From Chaetomium olivaceum (Eukaryota > Ascomycota > Sordariomycetes > Sordariales > Chaetomiaceae): DNA of 64,000 bases. The translations under genes were made by a program, and so were the position numbers. The stretch spans positions 207,494-271,493 of the forward strand of contig JAYWVB010000047.1 of the NCBI GenBank assembly GCA_039881045.1, read 5' to 3'. Below are positions 22,132 through 33,322 of the stretch, piece after piece. Positions within the stretch are counted from its first letter, which is position 1; the number at the start of each line of letters is the position of its first letter. The notes beneath the pieces were generated by a model. It saw only the letters and a program-made list of their open reading frames with translations. It was not told the DNA's origin and did not search any database.

Positions 22132-25100
22132 TGTAGGCTCGTATACTGTCGCGCGCCTGGGTGTTGTGTGTCGTTCCAAAGACTAGTATCCTTCCCTTCA
22201 CGTAAGAGCTAGTCCTAATACTACCGCGTCGGGCTGGCGGTGTGCTAAGTCTGTTGTCGAGGCCAACGCCACGGGGCCTCGGGAGTGTCGGGATTCGACG
22301 GACTCGGAGGAGTACGAGAAAGAATGATCGAATAAAATATGGGAAAAGGTGGTGTTGTGTTTCAAATGAGTGTCGTCCTGGGCGAATGATCGGACAGGAG
22401 GGTTGAGTTGGTTTGCTGTGATAGGGGGGAGGGGGTTTGACAGTCGGCGCTGCCTGGAAAAATGTAGTGCGCAAGGGCAAAAACGAGGTGAACTGGAAAC
22501 CGGAAAGAATGAACGGGTTCCGATAAATTGGTTGAATGGATATTCCAAGGGAGTGACTGTGGTGAGAAAAGCGAAGGTAGAAGTGGGGGGAAGGAAGGGG
22601 AAAGGCGGTCGACAGGAGACGACGACGTGAGGCGATCGAAGATGGACAAAAAAGAGAGACTAGGGGGGAAAAACGAGAACGGGGACATGGGGGGTTCAAG
22701 AGGGAAAAGCAAAACGAGCAAGGAGCAGCGGGACCCGAGTGGGCGCTCCCACACTGGGCGGGTCCATGGGGTCCCTGCCCGTCAAGCGCTTTTGTTACCC
22801 TCAAGCACCCTCAGGCACCACAGTCCAACGGGCGAAGCAGCGAATGAGCAGACGCAGTGGAACAGCGATACGGTGCGATTAACTGTGCGGAAAGGGGAAC
22901 GCCTGGGGTCATCGTCTGATGTGCCCAATCAGCGGAGCGCAGCCCTGCAGCTGACATGCAGTCCAGACGGGATGGATTGCGAGCTTTGCTGCCCCTCGTG
23001 CCACCCATCGCAGCCTTGCACAGCGCACCAACACACAAGCGTGCGCTTTTTAGACAGTACATAAACAGAGATTTGGAGGGCAGTTACTGAACTGCGGCCG
23101 TTGGAGAGGGGGCCCTGACCAGACGCAGTACATTGGTACCAGCTGCGGCGGTAGCTGGGGGCGACGACATGGGCATGTGTCTCCTGGCCAAACGGCTTCC
23201 AGGTTTTGTGTCACTTCAGGTCGGTATGTCCCTGACTGGGTCAGACAGAACCCACCGTTGCTGAAGCTGGGGGGTTCCGCATTCCAAACCATGAAACTGA
23301 CCGTCACTTCTCAGAAACTGTCCAGCTCTGACGATGCTGCATGAATCTGAGGAACACGCGCCCGATGGTGTACTGTGTAAAGACACGCAGCGGCAATCAT
23401 GGCCGTGCACCGCGGTAATTCCCGCCCGTTCTTTCCAACCGTCCGATCTTGAACCATGTGGGAAGGAACCTCACCTCGCAAAAAAAAAAATAGTTAGGTC
23501 CCTGCCTTGAGAAGAAAATGAGAATCTTTTTTATTGTTATATTTTACTTTTTTAGACTCTGCCACGTACACTGGACACATACAAACTCAACTCAACACAG
23601 GCCACATCTGGACCTTGAAATCCAACGTCGACTTGCTTGACCTTGATTGATTCACGAAACACATGCGGATGCTCGCCGACCAGATCCACTCGTCAAGTTG
23701 GACACAACCTCCTCCAGTTGCCGACATGGTCAATCCGATCGCCGAGAAGGGCACGCATGCACAGCCTCCTGATGGGCGCTCAAATGCCGCTTCTCGGCAA
23801 GCACGAGTCGGGTTGTGCAGCCTTTCCAGCACGCGCCGCGACATCGATGTGGGCCGAACACCCGCTTGCCCCTGGCTTGGCAGGGCCAGGATGGCACAGT
23901 GGCTCGGTGGGCACCCAACAAGACTCCGCTCCCGTCCTTCTCCATGACAAGGAATCCCACGGGACAGCTCAACCGGCCCTCGTCATCAATTATTCCCGTC
24001 CAAACAGCAACCAAGCCGTCGGGTTGCGGCGAAGTTGGATTTGGACTAGTCTGCTCATTTCTCTCTTCTTTCCTTGCGAACCTCATGGTTCTCAAACAGT
24101 GGCGCTTTCTGCTTTGCTCTAACCGACCATCTCTACGGGTTTATTTAACTGACTATCGAGCAAGCAACCGTTTCCTCCATGGTGGTGTCGACGGGGGGCG
24201 AAAAGGGGGAGAGCGCTAAATCCAAAGAAGTGCGACAGTGTCTGTCAGGCCCGACAACAAGAGCCTAGCCCCCAGATCGGCCTCCCACACAAACGTGGAC
24301 CGCACAAATGCGGCATGCGACACCCTTTGGCGTCCCCGAGGCCAACTTGCTGACTATGTAACTAGTGTAGTATACCAAAGTACACAGAACCGGACGAGGA
24401 GCGGCCCCCTGGAGCCGACAAACATTGGCAGAGCATCGCCACCTCCTAAGGCACAAGACATCTGATGTTTCCCGCAGCGGTGGTGCATCCCACCTTGTGC
24501 GGCGGACATAAACATTCCCGTGCCACTGACGTCCTACAGTGCACAGTGTTCGCCCTTGCGGTGGTCCTCGGTCCGCGGGGCCTTGCGGCCGTGGAGCGCT
24601 GAAGGGCCGGTCGAGGCTTTCCGTAGGTGCTGCAGGCAAAACACGACAGTCGCGAACCAACCACCAACCGTGTCCCTTGCGTTGGGCTGACGCTACCCAA
24701 CCTGTCGCCCCCTCACGAACGGAATGCGCGCGACGTTTCTATTCAGGTCCCTACCCCTTGTGCTCTACCTCGCACACATCTGTACTAGTGTAGAAAATTA
24801 TTTGACGGAAGCAACAGCAGAGAAGCTCGGCTGAGATCCGATAGTCAACCACGGCAAAGCACCATGTCGGATATCAATACCACAGCTCCGGTTCTTTCGG
24901 TCGAGACTGATGGCAGATCCCGCCTGGTGTGCCCACCGTGTCGGAGGCACTGTCTCACAACCCCACCCAGCTTTGGAGAGGGCCCGCTTTACCCCTGAGA
25001 GGCACAGTGGGTCCAGATGCAGGAACACCTGAGAACAAGCCTCAGTAATTGGTCCTCCGGCCCCCCCCAGCAAATCCGGACCAGGGTTCTGATGCCTGGC

Positions 25101-26220
25101 CCCCAGTCTCCTTTTTGGGACAGACCGCGATTTTTTTTTTCGCACAAGCCAAACCCATTTTTAGTCCACCTCGAAAGAGTTTACCCGTCACGGTGGCCGC
25201 ACACCACCCCCAGTCGCTTCCGGCTTCGCTTGGCAGAGCAGAGCAAAGGTTGACTGGCACTGGCCCAGACTGGGTGGACAGATCAACCCCACGCCAGTTG
25301 GTCCATCCCATGCATTCCACGCGATTAAGAGGAAAGAAAAGCCGAGACTTGCACTCCAGTTTTGTTTGTTCCCATGTCAGGTGGTTATTTGACCCCGAGT
25401 TACCCTACACAGCACCGCAGAGCCGCGCTGACAATTCCCGGCCTTTCCTGGGAGCCGATTCCGGGTGCTCGACTCGCAACATCGTGGAAGTTGAAGCGTC
25501 CGGGTTTCAACGTGTGAGCGCGCCTCGGACTCATTGGGTCATGCGAGACTGCGGTGCGGGTTCATGCACCGAGCCGCAGGATATGCCAAAGATACGACGA
25601 TTGGCTAGAGCGGGACCGCTGTTCATGCAGAGTCAGCAACAACACGCGCAGACACCGAGGCTAAACCTTCCAAGGCCACGAGATTCGAGAGCCCGCTCAC
25701 GAGAGCGGGCCATGTGGCCGACAAATCCTTTGCTCAAAAACGAAGTCTGGGTGTCGATTGGCCGTTCAGGTCTTAAGTGGCTTGCGGGCCGCGAACTCAC
25801 TTGATGCCAACTTGCCGAGCCCGCCCATCCCGTAAAAAGTCAGCCTTTGTTTTGCTGTGGCGTTCTCGTCAGCCCGAAAAAGACAACACCTTTTCCTGCT
25901 CGATTCCATGCCCGAGCACTATTCAAATTCAAACATCAATCGCCCAGGCTTGGATCATGATTCCATGTTTGGCCAAGCCAGTGACAACCACGGGTTACGG
26001 GCCCCTCCGGCCGTTCCAGAATTCGAGAAACAACTGCGCCTTGCAAACCCTTTCGTTGTAGTGTGACCAATTCCCTGCAACGCCTTTTGGCCCTGGATCC
26101 GCATGGAAGCACGATAGCGGGTTGAAATCTGCAGGTAACGACAATACTTGGTACCTGCTTTTCATAGGTGCAAAATGACTATCACGACATTCCCAGTTAC
26201 TATGCATGCGCACATTGTGG
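22132..26220. other. 4.1 kb gene-free region upstream of the homeobox gene
   Basis: No ORF looks coding on either strand. 22.2-22.8 kb is strongly pyrimidine-rich on the minus strand, as in long 5' leaders of fungal regulators. 23.48-23.57 kb has an A10 run and an AT-rich block. From about 26100 the sequence is the 3' flank of duplication unit C. I see no tRNA, 5S RNA or transposon end. Confidence 0.55.
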
Positions 26221-26849
26221 TTACTTGGAACCATTCAAGATTTCTGTATGCACAACGCACAGGACGAGATATATTGCACCCCAACCCCGGCCACACCGAG
26301 GTGCAACTGGAATACCTGGAGTATCTATAAGTTCACATACATATATGCCCACGTTCTCGTGGCACATCTCCCGACTCGGTTCGTAACCAAAGCCCGGAGG
26401 GCCCAAAAGAATGTCTAGGGCGTTGGAGTTGCCACAAGTGTACCACGCAAGCCCTTCCCCTGCGTATACGAGCCTAGTCAAGTCATCGTTCATGGCAAAC
26501 GGCCCCCGAATGGCCCGCCGTCCTCCATCGTCACCCTAGATACGGATTAGTATAACGTCAAATGTGGTGCCATGCAACTATGAACTGGAGAACCGTACGG
26601 ATGTTCTCTCTAAACGCCACAAGCCGTCGCCTCTGTCGAAAAAGGCGATGTTCATGTTGTCACCCGACCCCAGCTCCTCTGCGTCATTCACCTCGAAAGA
26701 CACAGGGGGGCCCGCGGCCGGCTTGTAGAATCCAATACGCCGTTCTTGATATGAGGCAAAGTTGCTTTCGTCGTCACCCCTGACAGGTAGAAACCAGATG
26801 CTACCTGTGCGAGGAGCGTTGCGGCTGAAAGGACGGGTGAAAGCTGCAT
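26221..26849 (-). pseudogene. Small secreted protein, tandem family member C, signal peptide out of frame
   Basis: Third copy. Exon 1 26849..26599, intron 26598..26536 (63 nt, GTACGG donor, TTATACTAAT block, TATCTAG acceptor), exon 2 26535..26221. The signal peptide (MQLSPVLSAATLLAQVASG) is encoded from ATG 26849, but the mature domain (RIGFY, MNIAFFDRGDGLWRLE, IRGPF, LVYAGEGLAWYTCG, LDILLGPPGF) is in another frame; between them the sequence is 2 nt longer than in copy A at 26776-26790. Exon 2 is also longer than in A and B, adding about 35 residues with two extra cysteines after the position where the others stop. The promoter TATA box and the intron are preserved. So this is either a recent pseudogene or an intact gene with a small sequence error; an alternative upstream start gives no signal peptide. 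Confidence 0.65.
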
Positions 26850-28479
26850 GGCTAAGGAGACTGAGTAGGCAGAAAATGGTTGGCGGGTTGGGTTTGTGGC
26901 TAAGGATGGGGAGGGTAAACAAACGAACGAAAAAAAAGAAAAGGGCAGTTGCGGGACTTATATAGTATATGGAGTGCTAGATACCAAACTCTGTCAAGAT
27001 GACTTGGTTCTACAATTGCTAGATCACTGAGGCCATCAGCTAGCCATCTAGGCCACCTGACAGCTTACCTTTCCCGCAAGCAGATGATCGGCCCTGATCG
27101 ACTCACCGTCACACCCAAAGATGGCTCTAAATTTACGATGATCCCGTCAACCGGGTCCTGATGCTACCACGCTGGTACGTTCTACACTAACTATATTTCG
27201 GCTAGCTGGCAATGCCCCAATATCTCCTAACCATGAGGTATCTCCTCACGTACCGCGGTGGTGGGGGACCTGATGTCGTCCATCGGAAGACCCTCGTTAC
27301 CCAAAAGATTTAGCCCACAGCTTTCCCAGGTCCTGTTTGGCAAGAAAAGTCTAACAATGACTGTTTTGTATCTAAGCATTGAGTGATTAACGAGCGGTAA
27401 ATCAACTCATTTGCTAATTAGCAGTGTCTATATCCTCGAACTTCGATGGCGCTTCGATCGAACGCTCTCTCGTCTTCCCCCCCTGTCAAGAAGCGCATCG
27501 CTCAGTCTCCCTCCCCAGATCTGACGATCATCTCCCGACGAACGCCGCCACGTCACTTCATGCGGCCCCTGGCTCCCACATCTAAGCCGAGACGTGACAG
27601 CAGGCGAACCACAGACGACGAGGCTGTTGTTTGTTGATGACCCCACTGCTTGGTCGTCGGAGTCTCAAAGTGTTGCATGACAACCCCCGGTCGTCCAGCC
27701 CCCCCGTTTCGGCTCTTGGGCCGACAATCCCTGTCCATCTGTGACAGTCAACCATCTGAACATTTATGCCTGCTCGAACGGGTTCCGTCTGAACTGAGTC
27801 AACGACGTTCAAAGCTGCCGATCATCGGCTCCTCTTTTCGCAACTCGACATCGTACATAGTATATTTGCATCTTAGATGCAATCCTCCCACAACTCCAGG
27901 CATTGCCTCCCCGTTTCTCCGCAGTTTGCGTAGCATGAGCGCATCTTCGAGATTTGGTCAAGAGACTGATCACCCGTGTTTATTATACCCAGGTATCCAG
28001 GTATGTTATTTTTAGATTGCGCCCCGTCCCGGTTGAAGCGCTTGGTTGAAGCCAGGGTGCGCGGTAAACCAAGCGCCGTGAGTGTCGCAGAGTCGGGAGA
28101 TCCACTTGAAGGTCGTGCTTGTGTGTTGTATGTATTGGAACCGGGCAAAGGCTTCTAAACGCTACGGAAGTATCGTTTTGACTAGGACTATCCCAGCAAC
28201 GCGGTGTTTCAAATGCCGAGACCGAGATGGAACCGCTTGGTTCGCTCTCGCGGGCAAGATCTGGCTCGAAGATCTCCGGGGTTCCCGTTGTTGCATTGTG
28301 GTTATCTGGACAATTTGTTTAACGTGGAGAACTAACCTTTGGTTGTTTGTTGGAGTCATGTACTTGAGGTGCACGCCTAACTTCCAAGTGTCTATGTCTA
28401 TGTTACCTCTTGTATTTTTGGTTGGTTCTTCAGTTTGGTTATTGAGAGCATGGAATAACGGCCAGATAACTGAAGCCTA
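26850..28479. other. Intergenic, no gene seen
   Basis: Left part is the upstream flank of duplication unit C (to about 27310). 27.4-28.48 kb has short ORFs only, none resembling a protein I know. A palindromic-looking CCAGGTATCCAGGTA direct repeat lies near 27988. Confidence 0.5.
26957..26964 (-). promoter_or_regulatory. TATA box of secreted-protein copy C
   Basis: TATATAAG on the minus strand 108 nt before ATG 26849, followed by an AACTGCCC block. Same spacing as copy B. Confidence 0.6.
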
Positions 28480-29823
28480 TCACAGTTCTTTAATGACCTC
28501 GCCCACCGCTCGCGCTGCCATCCTTTTCCGTTGCTCCTCTGGCAGCCCGGCGCTTGCGTCTCTCACGGCCTGCAATTTCATCATCATCCGTTCCAGCTGC
28601 TGAACATCGTCCTCGCCGACCTCTTCATCTTCGTCAGCGCCCCTTTGAAACCCTCCCCATCCCCATCTCCGCCCCCAGACCAAATGGCTTTTCTCAACCC
28701 AAGAAAGTCTTCCCGATCAAACCCAAAGTCGAGTTTCTCCGGGTCGAAATCGTCATCCTCGTCTCCGTCCCGCTGCCCCTTGGCTTCCACGCCGGCCAAG
28801 TCATCTTCCTCTCCCTCGGCCCCCATCCCTCCACCTGACCAGTCATTTGCCTCCAACGCCTCCATCACCCTCGCCAAGCCCATCCTCTCCCCGAACTCAT
28901 TCCTCTTTCCCTCCTCCCCCGCCTTGTCTTTCCCACTCCCTACCCCAGCCTCGGCGACGTGAACAAACTCCAACCCCCACTCCGCACCCGCACACAGATC
29001 CTCCCATTCATCCAACTCCTCCCCATCTCCAACACCATCCCCAACCCCTCCTTTCCCAACGCCCACCGCCAGCCCAACCCCATCCCACTCCCACCCGCCC
29101 AGCCCCTCCTTCACAACCCTTCCCACCTCCGCCACCAACTCCCTCGCCCGCGTCCTCTCCACACCACCGCCCACCACCACCACCACCACCCCCCGACCCC
29201 AACCCCGAAGAAGAAGAGGCAGAGGCAGAGGCAGAGACAGAGGGCGGTAAAGCAAAAACAACCACCACCCCGCCCAACACCGCCAGCACCTCCTTGGCCT
29301 CCGGCGTGAGGAAGGACGCGGCCCACTCGGCTGGCGCGCCCGAGACCAGGTCGAGCCAGACGGGCACCGAGGCGGTGTAGTAGGGTGTCTTGAGCGGGAG
29401 GGCGTGCGTTGTTCCGGCGAGGGTGGTCGTCGTTTCTTGGGGTGGTGCTGCTTCTACTGCTGCTGAGGGTTGGGGGTTTGCCGAGGCTGGGGGGTTTGCT
29501 GAGGTTGTTGTTGCTGGGGTGGTGGTGGTGGTGGTGGTGGTGGTGGCGGTGGCGGTTGCTTTTTGGTCTTCTTCCTCCTCCTCGGGGATGGTGTGGGTTG
29601 AGGGGTGGGGTGTGTGCCAGTTAGGTCTGTTTTAGGGAGAGGGTGAGTTAGTCAGTGTTGAGGAGGCGAAAGTGAGATGGAGGGAGGCCATGAAGGGGGG
29701 GGATAAGATGAGGTGACAAGATGAGTTTTGACGGGTTAGCGTACCTTTGATGACACTGCTTAAATGCTGCGCCGAGTCGCTCAGTGCAACGGCGAGAATA
29801 CGGCGGGGGTTTGAGATTTCCAT
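28480..29823 (-). CDS. Alpha/gamma-adaptin-binding protein p34 (AAGAB/Irc6) family, with frame changes in repeats
   Basis: Cytosolic chaperone-like GTPase-fold protein that assists AP-1/AP-2 adaptor assembly. Exon 1 29823..29755 encodes MEISNPRRILAVALSDSAQ, intron 29754..29627 (128 nt, GTACGC, AACAG), exon 2 begins LTG. Recognisable pieces: TPYYTASVPVWLDLVS, WAASFLTPEAKEVLAVLGGV, VVKEGLGGWEWDGVGLAVG (Rossmann-like core), DEWEDLCA, NEFGERMGLARVMEALEAND, a DFGF/DFLGLRKAIW segment, and the C-terminal p34 helix LERMMMKLQAVRDASAGLPEEQRKRMAARAVGE, cut here only for length, to the stop at 28480. Frame changes lie in a (CCA)n tract at about 29520-29560, in a second (CCA)n tract at about 29175-29200, and in AAAGGGG near 28650. 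Confidence 0.8.
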
Positions 29824-30797
29824 TTTTGTTTGTTTGAGTTTGCTGTCTTGACTTTGGTGATGGTGGAGTGTGATGCTCTGAGGGGTCGTCAGGATGGGAC
29901 AGTCATTGCGTGTATCGAATACGTGATTTACGATACCATGCATGGGATTTGTAATGCTGGCTAGAGAACCCTAACCCGGGCATGTCGGGCCAACCGAGCC
30001 TTGCGCAGCTCGATCGCTCCCGAGGTCCTTTTCGCGGCACTGCTCAGACACAGACAGACATGCAGATATGCAGAAAAAATAAGCTTATCCACACTCAATA
30101 CCTAGCTGTTTCTATCCTACGCGTGAATCCTATCAAACAAATAGAAAACCATTAGGTAGCCCCGCAACTCTGATCCAATATCGGTGATACAGCGTGCTAC
30201 ATTTCAGCCCAGATTCGCCAGAGAAGAGTGAACCTGTAGTTATTTAACGTGAACGCCGGAAACAAACCAACCAGAAACTTATCCTATACTCGACTCGGCA
30301 TTCTCGAAGTCGGCCATCTGTCTCTCCGCGGAGCCCTCCCTTCCCGTTCGACTCAACCTCCATCCTAGTTTCTTCTCCACCGCTCACGCTCCACTGCGCG
30401 AGAAACCATTCATTCCACACCACAGCAGGTCGAGCAAGCCAAAAGCGGATACCATCGGGACCCCACCCCACGCCACCGGGGATCCGACACGACACCGGAA
30501 AGATTGTCTCACCCGCCCACCCGCTCGGCGACTTTCACAACCCCACGATAACCAACAACACCGAGCCGGCCCAACTCGGGGGGTGCACCAACACACACGC
30601 GCAGCCTAGCCACCTTCCACATTGCGGGAAACCCACCACGCCTGCACCAAAACCTGGCCCTCGGGCGAGACAAAGGGCACCACACCACCCCAGCCCACAC
30701 CACCAGGGAACACGGGCAGGCAGGCAGTGCAGGCAGTGCAGGCAGGCCAGGCCAGGCCAGCCAGCCGTCCCATTCCCAGACAGCCCTACCGACCTCC
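29824..30797. other. Intergenic, no gene seen
   Basis: 5' flank of the adaptin-binding gene and 3' flank of the Zn2Cys6 gene. A direct repeat of GGCAGTGCAGGCA/GGCCAGGCCAGCCAGC lies at about 30715-30770. No ORF with coding character of its own. Confidence 0.55.
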
Positions 30798-33322
30798 CTA
30801 CCACTCGGGCAACGGCGCCATGGCAAACGGCCCCAGCCCGGAGACCCCCATACCCGTGCCATCCAGGTTGCCCGCCCCCGTCCCGCCCCCACCCGCCGCC
30901 GCGGCCGCCGCAGCCGACTGCGCGCCAAACCACTCCATCTGGCCGATCCAGTCCTCGAGCGAGGCGTGCGGGTCCATGGCAAAGTCGAGGGGCTCGGCGG
31001 GGGCAAAGTCGGGGGCGTCGAACAGCATGGGCAGGGAGGGCGTGACGGCCTCGACAGGCTCCGTCTTGCACTCGACGACGGCGTCCGGGAGGCAGCTGCG
31101 GAGTTTGGAGATGTAGAAGGGGATGTCGGGTTGTTGTTGGGGTTGTTGTTGTTGCTGCTGCTGCTGCTGCTGGCGGAGCAGCTGCTCGCGGAGTTTCCAG
31201 GCTTGGAGGACGTATACCGCGAGCGTCATGTAGTTCTTGTTGGTCATGTCGAAGAGCTCCGGGTGGAAGGAGTAGACGACGTCGACCTGACGCCAGGCGC
31301 GCTCGACGAGTGACCCGGCCACCAGCGTGCCCTCGGTGCGCCGGCAGAGCTGCCCGGCCATGTACATGAAGATGTCGAGCTGGAAGTGGAGGAGGGAGAA
31401 CCAGGCGAAGCCGTGGTTGGTGGTCGAGTTGTAGTTGGCCTCGTTGTGCTCCAGCGTGCTGATGGCAATCTTGAAGGTGTTGTCCGACGCTGATTTCACC
31501 TCGCGACCCCAGTCGAGCCGTTCCTTGGGCGGCGTCATCAGCTCGTCGAGCTTCATGAAGAGGTGCTTCTTCATCTCCTGCGCCATCTCGTGCACGGGTC
31601 CCGCCGACGGGTCGCAGTATTTGTCGAGGAGCGCCTTGAGGTCTTCGCGGAGGCTCGCCACGCCCCGTCGGTATGTGGCTAGCTGCTCTTCGGTAGGTGC
31701 CGCTTTGGCGTTCGTCAACGTCGACTCGTACTCGGGTATCATGACCACCCCTTCGAAGCCGGGCATCTCCATAAGGAACTTGGCAAATCTGTACGTTATT
31801 AGGCAGAAGATCATCTCCGTCGGGCCCTCGCGGTTTTGGAACTGTTCCTCGGACGTCGGGAAGATGTCGGCGTCGTTCACGTTCGACGGTGACTGCGTGT
31901 CGCTGTTCCTCGGCAGCAGGTTGTGACTGAGCCCGGAAAACATGGCGTATTTGGCGTCCGTCATGATGATCTGCCACCAGACCCGCCTTCGCATTTCAGA
32001 CTCAAAGGGGGAGAGACCCAAGGTTGTGCCGTCGCGGTGTAGGCCCATCTTTTGCGCGATGCGGATCGCAACGCCGCCTAGGATCCAAACAGCATGCCGG
32101 TCGTATCGGCCCTGGAGGGATATCTGTGCACCAGAGTTAGCAGGGCGCGCGGCTGACGTACAAAATTAGCTCTCGGAGGGTTCGCACCAGATAGATGACG
32201 AGGGCTTGGAGGATGATCATGTCGTGAGATCTGAGAAAGCCCACCCTGACCAGGGTTAACCGGACCCCCGACGAGTATCTCTGGAGAGCTTCTTCTCTGG
32301 CTATCCCGAGGAGCCCTCTACACTCGTCGGGTGTCATGGCCACGACGGCCATGACAAAGATGGAGAACAGGAGCGCCTCGACGTTCCTAGGCAGCGATTT
32401 CGAGTCGGTGATGACGGCCGTCATGTAAGGTTGCACCGACGGAACGTGGATAAGCTTGGTTAATGGGTTCACCCTGTCTAAATACACCTGCCACAGGGGA
32501 AGAATCTGGGCGGGGGCGGGCCAGAGGTCGGCGAGGTTGACTTCCGGGCTGTCGCCGCCGAGCAGCATCTCGGCATTATTGTCGGGGCTCATGCTCTCCG
32601 GACTTGCCTCGTACGAGTCCTCATCGTCCATCATTTTCCTCATGGTTCGAACCTATTCAAAATGGGGCCCACTGTGTAAGCATGCATCAGATGCAAACGG
32701 ACTGAGGCACGTGTGGATGACGAACTTCCTCGTAGATCACCCCCAACAACGGGCTGTCCACAAAGCGGACGTTTCCGTCTTCGTTGACAAGCTTCCCCGT
32801 CGGTTTCCATTCCGAAGTATCGGTCATGGAGGTAGGTTGGGCGCGTATCAATGTCTGCTGTTCGGCGAGCATTTTGGCGTAGTCCTTGATCATGACCTCG
32901 CAGCGAGCCAGCCGGTCAGTCAGGTCCTGGTGAGGCCGTCGCCGCTTGCGCGGTTCCGCGGGCGTGCTGGGCGTGCATTTTATGTTCGCCTTTTAAAAAG
33001 AAAAGAAAAAGGTCAGCGAGAAACCGATATGATGAATGCCTTTCTCCCCTAAATACCACCAATCCTTGGGACGGGCGATGATGCGCTTGGCGCATTCCAT
33101 TCGTACCTTGGTGCAGTTAGCGCATGGGAAGTGTCTGTCGCATTTGATCTTGCGGTGCTGGCAGAGTTCGCAGGCGAGGATACGGCGCGGTGGTTTGCCA
33201 TGATTCGGACCGCCTGCATTTGACGCCGTGTTGTTGATCGTGTTACTGTTGTGGTTGCTGGCAACGGGAGTCGAGGCTTGTGAGGTGGTGGCCTCTGAAG
33301 CCGGGGTCATTGAGGCATCCAT
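30798..33322 (-). CDS. Zn2Cys6 fungal-specific transcription factor (756 aa)
   Basis: Nuclear DNA-binding regulator; target unknown. CDS join: 33322..33107, 32989..32726, 32652..32188, 32123..30798. Introns 33106..32990 (117 nt), 32725..32653 (73 nt, donor GTTCGT) and 32187..32124 (64 nt, GCTAAC branch). Intron 1 falls inside the zinc cluster: only the spliced form gives CX2CX6CX5CX2CX6C (Cys 51, 54, 61, 67, 70, 77), so this intron is well supported. A coiled linker follows, then the fungal_TF_MHR domain: PLTKLIHVPSVQPY, VAMTPDECRGLL, GRYDRHAVWILGGVAIRIAQ, KMGLHRDGTTLGLSPFE, EMRRRVWWQIIMTDAKYAM. Near the C-terminus a poly-Gln run (31142-31172) precedes an acidic/hydrophobic tail with an alanine/glycine tract. 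Frame is intact throughout. Confidence 0.9.

Larger units (their letters stand above)
26100..27310. repeat. Diverged segmental duplication, unit C
   Basis: Unit carrying copy C; flanks match units A and B as described for those. Separated from unit B by about 7.4 kb that includes the homeobox gene. Confidence 0.6.

Noticed and set aside
22073..22804. 243-codon minus-strand frame overlapping the 5' end of the homeobox gene
   Set aside because: Ser/Pro/Phe-rich from a pyrimidine tract in another frame; best read as 5' UTR.
25049..25804. 251-codon plus-strand open frame
   Set aside because: Composition is that of random GC-rich DNA; no domain, helix pattern or splice partner.
32640..32660. GGTTCGAACC, resembling a tRNA B box
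   Set aside because: No A box or cloverleaf around it; it sits at a splice acceptor and coding start of exon 3 of the Zn2Cys6 gene.
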